Origin: Inhella crocodyli
GTDB taxonomy: Bacteria; Pseudomonadota; Gammaproteobacteria; Burkholderiales; Burkholderiaceae_C
Direction of reading: 5' to 3'
Assembly: GCF_004004565.1 (NCBI RefSeq)
Contig: NZ_SACM01000005.1
Coordinates: 124,001 to 188,000 of the forward strand
DNA length: 64,000 nucleotides
Part shown: positions 11,190 to 18,543 of the stretch, one piece after another
Numbering within the stretch: the stretch's first letter is position 1
Layout of the letters: each line of letters starts with the position of its first letter
Translations under genes and position numbers: made by a program
The notes under the pieces: model-generated
Told to the model about the DNA's origin: nothing
What the model saw: only the letters and a program-made list of their open reading frames with translations
Database searches by the model: none

Positions 11190-12032
11190 TCAGGCGGAGG
11201 GCGCGGGCAAGGCCATGGGCAGCTTGGGCCGCACCGCCTGCGCCCAGCGCGCGGTCCAGTCGATGACCTCGAGCCGACCGTCCGGATGCTCGCCCAAGGC
11301 CGTGAGGCTCTCGACCCAATCGCCATCGTTGGCGTAGACGATGCCGTCGATGTCGCGCAGTTCGGCGTGGTGGATGTGGCCGCACACCACCCCGTCCAGG
11401 CCCCGCGCCTTCGCCTCGCGGGCCACGGCACGCTCGAAGTCGTCCACGTAAGCCAGGGCGCGCTTGACCTTGAGCTTGAGGTAGCGCGACAGGCTCCAGT
11501 ACGGCAGGCCCAGCCGGGCGCGCAAAGAGTTCAGGGCGTGGTTGGCTTCCAGCGCGCGGGTGTAGGCCCAGTCGCCCAGGTGGGCCAACCATTTGGCGAT
11601 CTGGATCACGCCATCGAAGTGATCGCCGTGCGTCACCCACAAGCGCCGACCGTCGGCCAAGGTGTGGATCACGTCGCCCAGCACCTCGATGCCGCCGAAG
11701 CTGGTGCCCAGGTACTTGCGGGCGAACTCGTCGTGGTTGCCCGGCACGAAGACCACGCGCGTGCCCTTGCGCACCTTGCGCAGGAGCTTTTGCACCACGT
11801 CGTTGTGCGCCTGTGGCCAGAACCATTGGCGTCGCAGTTGCCAGCCGTCGACGATGTCGCCCACCAAGTAGAGGGTGTCGCACTCCACGTGACGCAGGAA
11901 GTGCAGCAGGGCCTGGGCTTGGCAGCCGGGCGTGCCCAGGTGCAGGTCGCTGATCCAGACAGTCCGCAGGCGCAGGTCGCCGGGTTCGTCGTCGTGGCTG
12001 TCATGGCCGGGGGGCAAGGCATCTCGGTGCAT
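11190..12032 (-). CDS. plcP: PlcP-type metallophosphoesterase (phospholipase C family)
   Basis: Calcineurin-like phosphoesterase of 280 residues. Metal-site motifs in order are SDLHLG (28-33), GDIVD (58-62), GNHDE (98-102), THGDHFD (134-140) and GHIHHAE (218-224). The motifs QAHNDVVQKLLRK and GLPYWSLSRYLKLKVK match the family of Sinorhizobium PlcP, which cleaves phosphatidylcholine and phosphatidylethanolamine to diacylglycerol under phosphate starvation. Databases often call it UDP-diacylglucosamine hydrolase, but the true LpxH is at 6408. A near-consensus Pho box ends 24 bp before the start and overlaps the psd stop. The predicted transcript start is only about 2 bases before the ATG, so the mRNA may be leaderless. 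Confidence 0.85.
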   Translation of the reverse strand: MHRDALPPGHDSHDDEPGDLRLRTVWISDLHLGTPGCQAQALLHFLRHVECDTLYLVGDIVDGWQLRRQWFWPQAHNDVVQKLLRKVRKGTRVVFVPGNHDEFARKYLGTSFGGIEVLGDVIHTLADGRRLWVTHGDHFDGVIQIAKWLAHLGDWAYTRALEANHALNSLRARLGLPYWSLSRYLKLKVKRALAYVDDFERAVAREAKARGLDGVVCGHIHHAELRDIDGIVYANDGDWVESLTALGEHPDGRLEVIDWTARWAQAVRPKLPMALPAPSA

Positions 12033-12040
12033 GAGCCGCC

Positions 12041-12074
12041 ATGCTGCCCAGGGCTCACGACAGGCCGATGACAG
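12041..12074 (-). promoter_or_regulatory. Pho box and -10 of plcP
   Basis: Read on the minus strand, CTGTCATCGGCCTGTCGT (12074-12057) matches 13 of 14 defined positions of the PhoB half-site pair CTGTCAT-n4-CTGTCAT. Ten bases later comes CAGCAT (12046-12041), with A2, A5 and T6 of a -10 element. The same geometry occurs at five other promoters in the window. The box covers the last codons of psd. Confidence 0.85.
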
Positions 12075-12957
12075 GGCCGCGTCGCAACAAGGCCTGGCCC
12101 ATGCGCAGGCGCTCGCCGGTGCGCACCACAGGGGCCAAGCCGGGCGGCACCAAGATCACCAGCGTGGAGCCGTGCTCGAACCAGCCCATCTCCTGTCCTC
12201 GCGTCAGCTCGGCGTGGCAGCGGGTGTCGCGCGGACCGCGCCAGCGCAGGTGCATCAGCACGTCCAAGCAGTGCAAGCGGATGCTGGCCACCAAGATCGC
12301 GGCCACCGGCACGATGAGCAGGGGCTGGCCATCGTGCAAACGCAAACGCAGCACCGCGCGTTCGTTGCGACAGAACAGGCGCTCGACCCGCTTCAGGGCG
12401 ATGGGGTTGACGTTCCAGGTGTCCCCGCTGAGGTAGCGCACGTCGGTCACGGTGGCGTCGTCGGGCGCGTGGAAGCGGTGGTACATCGCCGAGGTCAGGC
12501 GCAGGGTCAGGTACTGGCCGCCCTCGAAGGCAGCGGCGTCCTCGGCGCTGCCGAGCAAGTCGGCCAAGGGATAGGGCATGCCCTTGGCCTGCAGCACCGT
12601 GCCGGCCTGCACGGTGCCCAACGCGCCGACGATGGCGTCGCAAGGGCTGACCAGCACGGCGGGGTCCGGGTCGACCGGCCGGGCGCCAGGCACCAATTCG
12701 CGCGTGAAGCAGGCGTGCAGGCTGTCAAAACGCTGCAACCGGGCGTCGCGCAGGTCCAACTCGGTGAACTGGCGCCACACCCAGATGCTCAGGCGCGCCA
12801 GCCAGGGCGAGCGGATCTTGCTGAACCAGCCCATGAAGCGGGTGAGCGCGATGCGCGGCACCCGGTTCGTGAGCAGGAAGTTGAGGTCTTCGTTGAGCAG
12901 CAGGCGGTCGCGCCAACGGGTTTTGGGGGATTCGGGGGCGTGGGCAAAGGGATTCAT
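12055..12957 (-). CDS. psd: phosphatidylserine decarboxylase (Psd)
   Basis: Pyruvoyl enzyme that makes phosphatidylethanolamine from phosphatidylserine at the inner membrane. The 300-residue E. coli-type protein has the catalytic Asp in SPCDAIVG (107), the two histidines of MYHRFHAP (160, 163) and the self-cleavage site HGSTLVILVP (GST at 263-265). It ends 22 bp before plcP on the same strand, so the gene making PE sits next to the gene expected to degrade it. The ATG at 12957 is preferred because the frame beyond it is not family-like. A PhoB-like sequence overlaps this start codon but lacks a matching -10. Confidence 0.9.
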   Translation of the reverse strand: MNPFAHAPESPKTRWRDRLLLNEDLNFLLTNRVPRIALTRFMGWFSKIRSPWLARLSIWVWRQFTELDLRDARLQRFDSLHACFTRELVPGARPVDPDPAVLVSPCDAIVGALGTVQAGTVLQAKGMPYPLADLLGSAEDAAAFEGGQYLTLRLTSAMYHRFHAPDDATVTDVRYLSGDTWNVNPIALKRVERLFCRNERAVLRLRLHDGQPLLIVPVAAILVASIRLHCLDVLMHLRWRGPRDTRCHAELTRGQEMGWFEHGSTLVILVPPGLAPVVRTGERLRMGQALLRRGPVIGLS

Positions 12958-13021
12958 GACCGTGTCAAGACAGGGACGTACACCCCTGGGCACCGACGAA
13001 CTCGACGCCCAAGGAACTCAA

Positions 13022-14665
13022 ATGACGGAATGGATGACGCTCGCCGCGGCCGGCGCCGGCCTGGCCCTGCTGCCCCGCGCGGTGCGGCGCCTGCAGCTCT
13101 CGGTGGCCAAGCACCCGAGCCTGGGGGGGCACAGCAAGATGGCCCTGCGCCTGGCGCGCTGGCTGCCCGGCTACGCCTTCGACGAGGCCCAGTTCTACGG
13201 CGCCGACGGGGCCGATGCCGCGTTGCAGCAGCGCCGCCGCGCCGGCCTGCAGCGCCTGGCCCACACGCTGAACACGCGCCACGCGCGCACCCTGGCGGCC
13301 ACGCGCGAGGCCCGGGAGGGCCTGAGCGACCTGCAGCTCACCGGCGCCTACCGCGTGCCCTTCCCCTTCAGCAAGACCCTGCGCGGCCTGCTGGGTGTCG
13401 GCGCCTTTGTGCAACGCACCGAAGGCGCTTGGCTGGTGGACCTGGACGACCAGCGCCTGCTGGACCTCACGGGCAGTTACGGCGTCAACGTGCTGGGCCA
13501 CGCCTTCTACCAACGCTGCATGGCCGAAGCCCAGCGCCGCGCGCTGCCGCTGGGCGTCAGCCTGGGCACCTACCCCGAGGCCCTGCTCGACGTGCTGGCG
13601 CGGCTGCGCCGCATCTCGGGCCAGGACGAGGTGAGCTTTCACATGTCGGGCACCGAGGCCGTGATGCAGGCCGTGCGCCTGGCCCGCTACCACACGGGCC
13701 GGCGCAAGGTGGTCCGCTTCTGCGGCGCGTACCACGGCTGGTGGGGCGACGTGCAGCCCGGTCCCGGCAACCCCATGCCGGCCGACCACACGTACACCTT
13801 GGAGGACCTGAGCCCCCGCGCGCTGCACGTGCTGCGCACGCGCCAGGACATCGCTTGCGTGCTGGTCAACCCTTTGCAGGTGCTGCACCCCAACAAGGCC
13901 GCCCCGGGCGACAGCGGCCTGATGGGCGCCCGCGCCCTGCCCGCCGTCGACGCCGAGGCCTACGCCGCCTGGCTGCGCCAGCTGCGCGCGGTGTGCACCG
14001 AGCGCGGCATCGCCCTGGTCTTTGACGAGGTGTTCATGGGCTTCCGCCTCGCCCCCGGGGGCGCGCAAGAGCGCTTTGGCGTGCAGGCCGACTTGGTGAC
14101 CTACGGCAAGACCCTGGGGGGCGGCTTCCCCCTGGGCGTGCTCTGCGGCCGGGCCCGCTGGATGAAGCGCTTCCGCGACGACCGGCCTGCCGACCTGTGC
14201 TTCGCCCGTGGCACCTTCAACGCCCACCCCCACGTGGTGATGGGCGTGCAGGTCTTCTTGGAACAGTTGGAAACGGCTGAGGTGCAGGCCCTGTACGCCG
14301 GCCAAGAGGCGCGCTGGGACGCCCGCGCTGCGCGCTTGAACGCAAGGCTGGCCGAAGGCGGCTGGCCGGTGCAGGTGTCGCACTGGAGTTCGGTGTGGAG
14401 CGTGGCCTACACGCAGCCGGGTCGCTACCACTGGTTGCTGCAGTTCTATTTGCGGGAGCAAGGGCTGACCTTGTCGTGGGTGGGCACGGGTCGCATGGTG
14501 TTCACGCTGGATTTCAGCGACGCCGACTTCGACGCCGTGTGCCAGCGCTTCGCGGCCGCCTGCGAACGGATGCAGGCCGACGGCTGGTGGGAGGCCGCGC
14601 CCAGCCCGAAGGCCTTGAAGCGCATGCTGCTGCGCGAAACCTGGCGCGCTTGGCGCCAGCGTTGA
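13022..14665 (+). CDS. class-III PLP aminotransferase with N-terminal extension (glutamate-1-semialdehyde aminomutase-like)
   Basis: A 547-residue fold-type I PLP enzyme. The catalytic core starts near residue 125. It shows SGTEAVMQAVRLAR (phosphate site, 209-222), GAYHGWWGD, DEVFMGFR (335-342) and the PLP lysine K363 in TYGKTLGGGFPLG. The first 120 residues are not part of HemL-type enzymes and begin with a hydrophobic stretch (LAAAGAGLALLP) suggesting membrane association. It is divergent from psd/plcP and convergent with the DUF962-like gene. It is probably not the haem-pathway enzyme. Its place in a lipid island suggests transamination of a lipid headgroup precursor, but the substrate is unknown. 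No clear Pho box was found in front of it. Confidence 0.8.
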   Translation: MTEWMTLAAAGAGLALLPRAVRRLQLSVAKHPSLGGHSKMALRLARWLPGYAFDEAQFYGADGADAALQQRRRAGLQRLAHTLNTRHARTLAATREAREGLSDLQLTGAYRVPFPFSKTLRGLLGVGAFVQRTEGAWLVDLDDQRLLDLTGSYGVNVLGHAFYQRCMAEAQRRALPLGVSLGTYPEALLDVLARLRRISGQDEVSFHMSGTEAVMQAVRLARYHTGRRKVVRFCGAYHGWWGDVQPGPGNPMPADHTYTLEDLSPRALHVLRTRQDIACVLVNPLQVLHPNKAAPGDSGLMGARALPAVDAEAYAAWLRQLRAVCTERGIALVFDEVFMGFRLAPGGAQERFGVQADLVTYGKTLGGGFPLGVLCGRARWMKRFRDDRPADLCFARGTFNAHPHVVMGVQVFLEQLETAEVQALYAGQEARWDARAARLNARLAEGGWPVQVSHWSSVWSVAYTQPGRYHWLLQFYLREQGLTLSWVGTGRMVFTLDFSDADFDAVCQRFAAACERMQADGWWEAAPSPKALKRMLLRETWRAWRQR

Positions 14666-14670
14666 CGGCC

Positions 14671-14695
14671 TCGCCCCGGGCTGGGCCCGGGGCGA
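14671..14695. terminator. bidirectional hairpin between the aminotransferase and DUF962-like genes
   Basis: An 11-bp perfect stem, TCGCCCCGGGC/GCCCGGGGCGA, with loop TGG lies between convergent genes, six bases after the aminotransferase stop. There is no T run. Confidence 0.65.
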
Positions 14696-14718
14696 ATCAC
14701 AAGCCCTGATCGTTGGGC

Positions 14719-15327
14719 TCAGTGCGCCTGGGCGTGGTGCATCGGGTCGATCAACTCGCCGCGCAGCAGGTGCAGCGGGGCGCGCCAGTACAGCATCACG
14801 TCGTGGAAAGGGTCGGTCAGGATCTTGCTGGCCCACACCAAGCCGGTGGACACATCGGCCAAGAAGAACAGGTGCACCGTGCGGAACACCAAACCGCCGA
14901 CCCCAAGCGCGAACCAGGCCATGCCCACGTCGTGCGCGTACTCGGTCAGGTTCGCGGCGGGCTGGATCAGGCCGCGCAGCGAAGGGTCCACCCACAGCCA
15001 CAGCGGCAGCGCCACCCACAGGGCCATCAGCACCACCTTGCGACGCAGGTTGTAGCCCACCTTGATCGCTTCCTTGTGCTCGTGCGTCGCTTGGTTGACG
15101 TGGTCGTAGCCCTTGGGCTCGAAGAAAAAGTGGCCGGCTTGGCGCGAGGTCATCGACACGCACCAAGCCAGCAGCGCGGCCCAGGCCGGGTCGACCGGCA
15201 GCAGGCCGTAGGCCACGATGAAGCTCAGCGCGCTCAGCAGGTGCAGGCTTTGGTTGATGCGGCTGTGGTGGTAATAGCGGTGGTCGTCCCAGCGCTGCGT
15301 GCGCAGCGCGTCCATGAATGCAGTCAC
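14719..15327 (-). CDS. DUF962/Mpo1-like multi-pass membrane protein
   Basis: A 202-residue protein with about four hydrophobic segments. Conserved polar residues include YYHHSRINQSLHLLS near the N-terminus and RQAGHFFFEPKGYDHVN about 45 residues later, followed by HEHKEAIKVGYNLRRKV. The H...N..H and R..GHffE spacing resembles the DUF962/Mpo1 family, whose yeast member is an iron-dependent dioxygenase acting on 2-hydroxy fatty acids. This is a resemblance only. GTG at 15327 is chosen because AGGAG lies 6 bases upstream; the first ATG is at 15315. A Pho-box promoter lies upstream, divergent from that of the glycosyltransferase. Confidence 0.7.
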   Translation of the reverse strand: MTAFMDALRTQRWDDHRYYHHSRINQSLHLLSALSFIVAYGLLPVDPAWAALLAWCVSMTSRQAGHFFFEPKGYDHVNQATHEHKEAIKVGYNLRRKVVLMALWVALPLWLWVDPSLRGLIQPAANLTEYAHDVGMAWFALGVGGLVFRTVHLFFLADVSTGLVWASKILTDPFHDVMLYWRAPLHLLRGELIDPMHHAQAH

Positions 15328-15358
15328 CCGGGGCTCCTGACAAGGTTGCGGAGCCGTG

Positions 15359-15392
15359 ATGCTGTCGCTGGCGCGTGAAGCGCCGATGACGG
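15359..15392 (-). promoter_or_regulatory. Pho box and -10 of the DUF962-like gene
   Basis: On the minus strand, CCGTCATCGGCGCTTCAC (15392-15375) has half sites 11 bp apart, the second weaker (TTCAC). Ten bases later comes CAGCAT (15364-15359). The predicted transcript starts near 15352, about 25 bases before the GTG start with its AGGAG site. Confidence 0.7.
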
Positions 15393-15416
15393 TTCCATGC
15401 CAATGCCACGACGGGG

Positions 15417-15450
15417 CCGTCATCAAGCCGTCGCACGGCCCACGCAGCAT
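15417..15450 (+). promoter_or_regulatory. Pho box and -10 of the agt-like gene
   Basis: CCGTCATCAAGCCGTCGC (15417-15434) is followed by a 10-bp spacer and CAGCAT (15445-15450). It is back to back with the Pho promoter of the divergent DUF962-like gene; the two boxes are 24 bp apart. The predicted transcript start, near 15457, almost coincides with the ATG at 15459. Confidence 0.78.
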
Positions 15451-15458
15451 CGCGGCCC

Positions 15459-16670
15459 ATGCACAGCACCGACATCGCCATCGAGTCCAGCGCCCGCCGC
15501 TGGTTGCGCATCGCCGTCGTCACCGAGACCTACCCCCCCGAGGTCAACGGCGTGGCCGGCACCATCGCCCGCGTGGTGGAGGGACTGCGCGAACGCGGGC
15601 ACGAGTTGCAACTCATCCGACCCCGCCAGGGCCCGGACGACGTCGCCCGCGTGCAAGAAGGCTTTGCCGAGATGCTGATGCGCGGCCTGCCGATCCCCCG
15701 CTACCCCGAACTGAAGATGGGCCTGCCGGCCAAGCGCGCGCTGGTGCGGCGCTGGAGCTTCGAGCGGCCCGACGTCGTGCACCTGGCCACCGAAGGGCCG
15801 CTGGGCTGGTCGGCCCTGCAGGCGGCACGCCACCTGCGCCTGCCGGTGGTCAGCGAGTTCCGCACCAATTTCCACGCCTACAGCCAGCACTACGGCGTGG
15901 GCTGGCTGCGCCACCCCATCCTGGCCTACCTGCGCAAGTTCCACAACCAATGCCAGCGCACCCTGGCCCCGGCGCCCGACCTGCGCGACCAACTCACCGA
16001 CCAAGGCTTCCAGCGCGTGTTCGCCAGCGCCCGCGGCGTGGACACCCAGCGCTTCCGACCCGAGCGGCGCAGCACGGCGCTGCGCCGGCAATGGGGCGCC
16101 GACGAAGGCGCACCGGTGCTGATCTGCGTCGGGCGCTTGGCGGCCGAGAAGAACCTGGGCACGGCCGTGGACGCCTTCGAGGCCCTGCGGCAGGTCGAGC
16201 CCCGCGCCAAGCTCGTGTTCGTGGGTGACGGGCCCGAGCGCGAACGCCTGCAAGCGCGCTGCCCCGATGCGGTCTTCGCCGGCTTGCGACGCGGCGACGA
16301 CCTGGCGGCGCATTACGCCAGCGCCGATCTGTTCGTGTTTCCCAGCCTGACCGAGACCTTCGGCAACGTCGTGCCCGAGGCCATGGCCTGCGGCCTGCCG
16401 GTCGTGGCCTACCACTACGCCGCCGCGGCCGTGCTGTTGCAAGACCACCGCGCCGGGGCCCTGGCCCCCATGGGCGACGCCGAGGCCTTCGTGCGCGCCG
16501 TGGTCGACCTGGGCCGCCTGCCCACCGCCCTGAGGGCCTTGGGCCGGGAAGCGCACGCCGTGGCCCGCACCCTGGGCTGGGACCGCATCGTGGCCGAGGT
16601 GGAAGGGCACCACCGTGCCGCCATGGCCGACCTGGCGCCCGACCTGCCGGCCGCGCTGCACCTCGCCTGA
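15459..16670 (+). CDS. agt: GT4 glycosyltransferase of the Agt/SQD2/MgtA type (probable lipid glycosyltransferase)
   Basis: A 403-residue GT-B enzyme. The N-terminal domain opens RIAVVTETYPPEVNGVAGTI, the signature of the SQD2/MgtA/Agt group that glycosylates diacylglycerol or similar lipids. The C-terminal domain has GRLAAEKN and the EX7E motif ETFGNVVPE (residues 299-307) that binds the nucleotide sugar. Agt with PlcP replaces phospholipids by glucosyl or glucuronosyl diacylglycerol in phosphate-starved bacteria. The Pho box upstream and the pst operon 0.8 kb downstream support that role here. A start nearer RIAVV (TTG at 15504) is possible, since the predicted mRNA begins within about 2 bases of the ATG. 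Confidence 0.82.
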   Translation: MHSTDIAIESSARRWLRIAVVTETYPPEVNGVAGTIARVVEGLRERGHELQLIRPRQGPDDVARVQEGFAEMLMRGLPIPRYPELKMGLPAKRALVRRWSFERPDVVHLATEGPLGWSALQAARHLRLPVVSEFRTNFHAYSQHYGVGWLRHPILAYLRKFHNQCQRTLAPAPDLRDQLTDQGFQRVFASARGVDTQRFRPERRSTALRRQWGADEGAPVLICVGRLAAEKNLGTAVDAFEALRQVEPRAKLVFVGDGPERERLQARCPDAVFAGLRRGDDLAAHYASADLFVFPSLTETFGNVVPEAMACGLPVVAYHYAAAAVLLQDHRAGALAPMGDAEAFVRAVVDLGRLPTALRALGREAHAVARTLGWDRIVAEVEGHHRAAMADLAPDLPAALHLA

Positions 16671-16696
16671 GGCCTGAGGCCGCCGCCCTGCGCGGC

Positions 16697-16730
16697 GCGT
16701 CACGCCCCTGTCACGGGCGGGGCGCACCAT
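16697..16730 (+). promoter_or_regulatory. Pho box and -10 of the pseudo-response-regulator gene
   Basis: GCGTCACGCCCCTGTCAC (16697-16714), a 10-bp spacer, then CACCAT (16725-16730). Both half sites contain GTCAC with an 11-bp period. Confidence 0.78.
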
Positions 16731-16770
16731 CCCGGTCCATCCCGGCTTCCAGCCTCCGCGCTTGCCCTCC

Positions 16771-17424
16771 GTGTCCGCCCTCTCCACCGTTCCGCCCACC
16801 CTGCTGGTCGCCTGCCCGGCCCACCCGGCGCTCGACCACTGGGTGGGCGTGGCCCGGGCCCACGGCGTGGTGGTGGCGCGCACGCAGGACCCCGAGCAGG
16901 CCCGCCGCTGGCTGGCCGTGCTGCAGCCCGACGTGGTGTTGGCCGAGCCGCCGTGCCTGGCCGCGCTGCAGCAGGCGCCCCTGGCCCCGAGTTGCCTGTC
17001 CGTGCCCTGGGAGGGCGAAGTCAGCCCCCTGCGCCACGCGCTGGCCCGCTGGATTCCCGAGTTGGCCGAGCCCATGCCCTTGCTGCGCGTGGGGGCACTG
17101 TGCATCGACGAGGCGCGGCAATTGGTCGGCCGGGCGCTGGACGGCGGTCGCCTGATCCAGGCCTCCCTGCCGCCGGTGGAACTGCGCCTGCTGCTGTGCC
17201 TGGCCCGCCAGCCAGGGCGGCTGATCACCCGCCAAGAACTGCAAGAGCGCGTGTGGCCGCACGAAGCACAGCCCCAGGCCCGCACCGTGGACCAGGTGGT
17301 GCGCCGCCTGCGCAAGGTGCTGGCCACCGTCGGCCTGGCCGAGGCCGTGCGGGCCCAGCGCGGTCTGGGCTACCAGTTCGACGCCCGCGCCACCCACGAC
17401 CACCCCATCCCCGCCGGACTTTGA
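16771..17424 (+). CDS. OmpR/PhoB-type winged-helix regulator with a degenerate receiver domain
   Basis: A protein of about 217 residues. The C-terminal half is a clear PhoB/OmpR DNA-binding domain (LPPVELRLLLCLARQPGRLITRQELQERVW, then TVDQVVRRLRKVL and RAQRGLGYQFD). The N-terminal 100 residues resemble a receiver only faintly. The acidic pair is missing (LLVACPAH), the phospho-acceptor position reads PDVVLAE instead of PDLVLLD, and the KP pair is absent. It is therefore unlikely to be phosphorylated. It sits between agt and pstS with a Pho box of its own, so it is probably induced by PhoB and tunes the same regulon. No partner kinase is adjacent. GTG at 16771 is chosen; TTG at 16762 is an alternative. 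Confidence 0.78.
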   Translation: MSALSTVPPTLLVACPAHPALDHWVGVARAHGVVVARTQDPEQARRWLAVLQPDVVLAEPPCLAALQQAPLAPSCLSVPWEGEVSPLRHALARWIPELAEPMPLLRVGALCIDEARQLVGRALDGGRLIQASLPPVELRLLLCLARQPGRLITRQELQERVWPHEAQPQARTVDQVVRRLRKVLATVGLAEAVRAQRGLGYQFDARATHDHPIPAGL

Positions 17425-17437
17425 GGGCACCCTGACG

Positions 17438-17471
17438 GCGTCACAAAGCCGTCACGAAGCAGGCCTAGAGT
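17438..17471 (+). promoter_or_regulatory. Pho box and -10 of the pst operon
   Basis: GCGTCACAAAGCCGTCAC (17438-17455), a 10-bp spacer, then TAGAGT (17466-17471). This is the best-supported PhoB site in the window, because pstS is the classical target. It calibrates the other five boxes. Confidence 0.88.
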
Positions 17472-17524
17472 CACGGTCATTCCAGCGGAAAACCGCACCT
17501 CACCCCCTCACAGGAGTTCCTGAA

Positions 17525-18508
17525 ATGCTCAAGATTGCCCAGACCGTTGCCCTGATCGGCCTGACCGCCGCCCTGGGCGCCCACGCCCAAGTCGTCAAGA
17601 TCGACGGCTCCTCCACCGTGTTCCCCATCACCGAAGGCGTGGCCGAGGACTTCCAGAAGGCCAAGAAGGGCTCGGTCAAGGTCACCGTGGGCATCTCGGG
17701 CACGGGTGGCGGCTTCAAGAAGTTCTGCCGCGGCGAAACCGACATCAGCAACGCCTCGCGCCCCATCCAGAAAAAGGAAATGGACGACTGCAAGGCTGCC
17801 GGCATCGAGTACTACGAGCTGCCCATCGCCTTCGACGCGCTGACCGTTGTCATCAACCCGAAGAACAGCTTCCTGAAGCAGATCACCGTCGCCGAGCTCA
17901 AGGCCATCTGGGAGCCTGCCGCCCAGGGCAAGATCACCCGTTGGAAGCAGGTCAACCCGGCCTGGCCCGACGCGCCGATCAAGCTCTTCGGCGCCGGCGC
18001 CGACAGCGGCACCTTCGACTACTTCACCGAAGCCGTCAATGGCAAGGCCAAGGCCAGCCGCGGTGACTTCACCGCCTCGGAAGACGACAACGTGCTGGTG
18101 CAGGGCATCAGCAGCGACGTCAACGCCATCGGCTACTTCGGCTACGCCTACTACGCCGAGAACCAAGCCAAGCTCAAGGCGCTGCCGATCGTAAACCCCA
18201 AGGGTCAGGCCGTGAGCCCTAGCGAAGCCACCGTGCTCAACGGCAGCTACGAGCCCCTGAGCCGCCCGATCTTCATCTACGTGAACGCCAAGTCGATCGC
18301 CAAGCCGGAAGTCAAGGAGTTCGTCGAGTACATGCTCAAGAACGCGGCCAAGATCTCCAAGGAAGTGAAGTACGTGCCGCTGCCGGCCAAGGCCTACACC
18401 CTGGGCCAAGAGCACCTGAACAAGGGCAAGAAGGGCACCGTCTTCGGCGGCAAGAACGAAGTCGGCATCACCATCGAGGAACTGATGGCCCGCGAGGCCT
18501 CCCTGTAA
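17525..18508 (+). CDS. pstS: phosphate ABC transporter substrate-binding protein
   Basis: Periplasmic phosphate receptor of the high-affinity Pst system. The 327-residue precursor has a signal peptide (cleavage likely after GAHA, near residue 21). The phosphate-loop motifs are [32 protein letters not shown] and [10 protein letters not shown]. This is the 320-350-residue SphX/PstS variant with the C-terminal YVEYMLKNA-type segment. It is the first gene of pstSCAB-phoU-phoB-phoR, directly behind a Pho box. A stable hairpin after its stop may raise PstS levels over the downstream proteins. Confidence 0.96.
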   Translation: MLKIAQTVALIGLTAALGAHAQVVKIDGSSTVFPITEGVAEDFQKAKKGSVKVTVGISGTGGGFKKFCRGETDISNASRPIQKKEMDDCKAAGIEYYELPIAFDALTVVINPKNSFLKQITVAELKAIWEPAAQGKITRWKQVNPAWPDAPIKLFGAGADSGTFDYFTEAVNGKAKASRGDFTASEDDNVLVQGISSDVNAIGYFGYAYYAENQAKLKALPIVNPKGQAVSPSEATVLNGSYEPLSRPIFIYVNAKSIAKPEVKEFVEYMLKNAAKISKEVKYVPLPAKAYTLGQEHLNKGKKGTVFGGKNEVGITIEELMAREASL

Positions 18509-18522
18509 AGCGACTCAGGTGA

Positions 18523-18543
18523 ATCCCGGATGCCTGCCGGGAT
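18523..18543 (+). terminator. hairpin between pstS and pstC (partial terminator or mRNA stabiliser)
   Basis: A 7-bp stem, ATCCCGG/CCGGGAT, with a 7-base loop lies 14 bp after the pstS stop. There is no T run. Such structures commonly allow more binding protein than permease to be made. An inverted PhoB-like sequence (18542-18559) overlaps its right arm. Confidence 0.5.

Noticed and set aside
15359-15450. The agt/DUF962-like gap as a single symmetric operator
   Set aside because: The two boxes read outward with their own spacers and -10 elements, so two divergent promoters explain it better.
12965-15523. A 852-codon open frame on the minus strand
   Set aside because: It covers the aminotransferase on the opposite strand and the DUF962-like gene out of frame. 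The product has no domain.
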